From positions 18,506 through 82,505 of the forward strand of contig CBDDKU010000001.1 in NCBI GenBank assembly GCA_965230375.1: a stretch of 64,000 bases of DNA, given 5' to 3'. The notes beneath the pieces are model-generated. The model did not search any database and was not told the DNA's origin. It saw only the letters and a list, made by a program, of their open reading frames with translations. The translations under genes and the position numbers were made by a program. The DNA is from CBDDKU01 sp965230375 (GTDB lineage: Bacteria > Bacteroidota > Bacteroidia > Flavobacteriales_D > Cryomorphaceae). This document shows, in pieces, positions 63,212 to 64,000 of this stretch (within the stretch, counting starts at the first letter, position 1; each line of letters begins with the position of its first letter).

Positions 63212-64000
63212 GGGGTTATTCCCTGAATGGGGATGACCACGCTCGTATGCTCTTCTGATAAAGAATCGTCCACAGCAAATGGAAATGAAAAGGAAGTTGC
63301 AAGCTCAATTGGTGCAGACTTTCCATCTTTTCGGATGATGTATAAAAAGAGATCAACTGTTAAATCTCGCATGTTGTTAATTTCATTCGGATCAATACGC
63401 AAGGTTACTTCAAGATCTGAAGCATCGGCATCAGCGGCATTTACCAGCACATTAGAATTGAATTGAGCAAAACTGTACGCACTCGGATCAATCATCCAAA
63501 GTGAATCCAACGCTATCGAGATTTTGATCTCACTCGTGCTTGGTCCTAACTTTAGCTCAGGCCCATCGTTGAGCATTCTGAGACTCTTTTTGTTGCCAAT
63601 GCACAAGGGAAGGTAATTGCTCATTCTAATTTTATTCGTCTCTCCAGAGCTTAGCGAAGATTTAAATATGTTTGAATGTAGATTGGTATAGTACAATTCA
63701 TCACCAATCAGATCAAAACCGAAAATTGGGCTTTCTGGATTTAGGTTCAAATCAGTACTGACTTTCTTTTTGTTGTTACTGACCACACGTAAAGCAGAAT
63801 TTCCTTGATCGAGCACGAGTAAGCCCGAATCAGTCCATTCTACGTCGGTAGGTCTGTGGAAAAGGGCATCGTCGAGTTTTCCATCGGTATGACCTACCGA
63901 TTCTGTCCTTTCGTGGAGTAGGGTGATGCTACCCCCTTCGATCATCCCAATTGCATTTTGATCACCTAGTGTAAAAGCCACCTCGCCACTTTGGTTTGCG
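63208..64000 (-). CDS. Propeller-like protein, N-terminus outside the window
   Basis: Minus-strand frame open to base 64000; the GTG at 63981 is only the last start in the ORF, and upstream codons (ANQSGEVAF) continue. The visible part includes FHRPTDVEWTDSGLLVLDQGNSALRVVSN, the pattern of an NHL/SMP-30-like propeller repeat (key residues Asp, Leu-Val-Leu-Asp, Asn-Ala-Leu-Arg), and a C-terminal Ig-like or beta domain (about the last 100 residues) ending VVIPIQGITP. Role unknown, possibly an exported or thiol-type (Thioredoxin plus NHL) protein with its first half missing. Confidence 0.68.
   Translation of the reverse strand, partial: ANQSGEVAFTLGDQNAIGMIEGGSITLLHERTESVGHTDGKLDDALFHRPTDVEWTDSGLLVLDQGNSALRVVSNNKKKVSTDLNLNPESPIFGFDLIGDELYYTNLHSNIFKSSLSSGETNKIRMSNYLPLCIGNKKSLRMLNDGPELKLGPSTSEIKISIALDSLWMIDPSAYSFAQFNSNVLVNAADADASDLEVTLRIDPNEINNMRDLTVDLFLYIIRKDGKSAPIELATSFSFPFAVDDSLSEEHTSVVIPIQGITP

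Overview
This window looks like a chromosomal segment of a Bacteroidota bacterium, most likely a Flavobacteriales or Cryomorphaceae-type organism. That placement is inference. Several signs support it: many secreted proteins end in a type IX secretion (T9SS) sorting domain (PNPT motif followed by a short beta-sandwich); there is a TamB plus TamA-like lipoprotein pair; RecA carries the EHAFDRF variant; ftsK is followed by lolA; and several intergenic regions carry the Bacteroidota -7 box TAnnTTTG. No rRNA, tRNA, CRISPR, insertion sequence or prophage was seen. Most of the window is ordinary core genome, with one striking accessory block.

Layout. 0-1.8 kb: the end of a subtilase and a repeat-rich T9SS cargo. 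1.8-4.2 kb: an ergothioneine operon (egtB, egtD and a coupled DUF427 gene). 4.2-8.0 kb, minus strand: dapD, a GT9 heptosyltransferase, a degenerate YrdC-like protein and a CCA-adding enzyme. 8.0-9.5 kb: a secreted lipase-like hydrolase. 9.5-17 kb: ruvX, then a TamA-like lipoprotein and a 1628-residue TamB. 17-20.8 kb: a membrane glycosyltransferase, a LOG-family protein and an SF2 helicase. 20.8-25.3 kb: ung, a BASS-family transporter and typA. All three are broken by single-base indels, six in under 3 kb, many in homopolymers, which points to a poor local consensus more than to biology. A structured RNA candidate lies just upstream of the transporter.

25.5-36.8 kb holds an SPFH protein and then the main accessory feature: four paralogous secreted proteins of about 820 residues in a row. 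Each has a glucose/sorbosone dehydrogenase-type beta-propeller, a PKD domain, a second Ig-like domain and a T9SS tail. The third is inverted relative to the others. They look like a locally amplified set of surface or secreted quinoprotein-like sugar (or lignin/polysaccharide-associated) oxidoreductases. The substrate cannot be told from sequence.

36.9-44.8 kb: lolA and ftsK, msrA, a DUF2279 protein, an endonuclease/exonuclease/phosphatase-family protein, an Smr protein and two related secreted proteins. 44.9-51.5 kb: arginase, the citrullinase-like ctlX, argS, ffh, folD and a small conserved protein. 51.5-54.4 kb: a second structured RNA candidate, queE and an OmpA/PD40 protein. 54.4-58.7 kb: a tightly overlapping minus-strand operon (lipoprotein, DUF5723-type outer membrane protein, T9SS cargo). 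58.8-64 kb: a small membrane protein, rarA, bcp, recA with a clear terminator, a TPR lipoprotein and a truncated propeller-like protein running off the edge.
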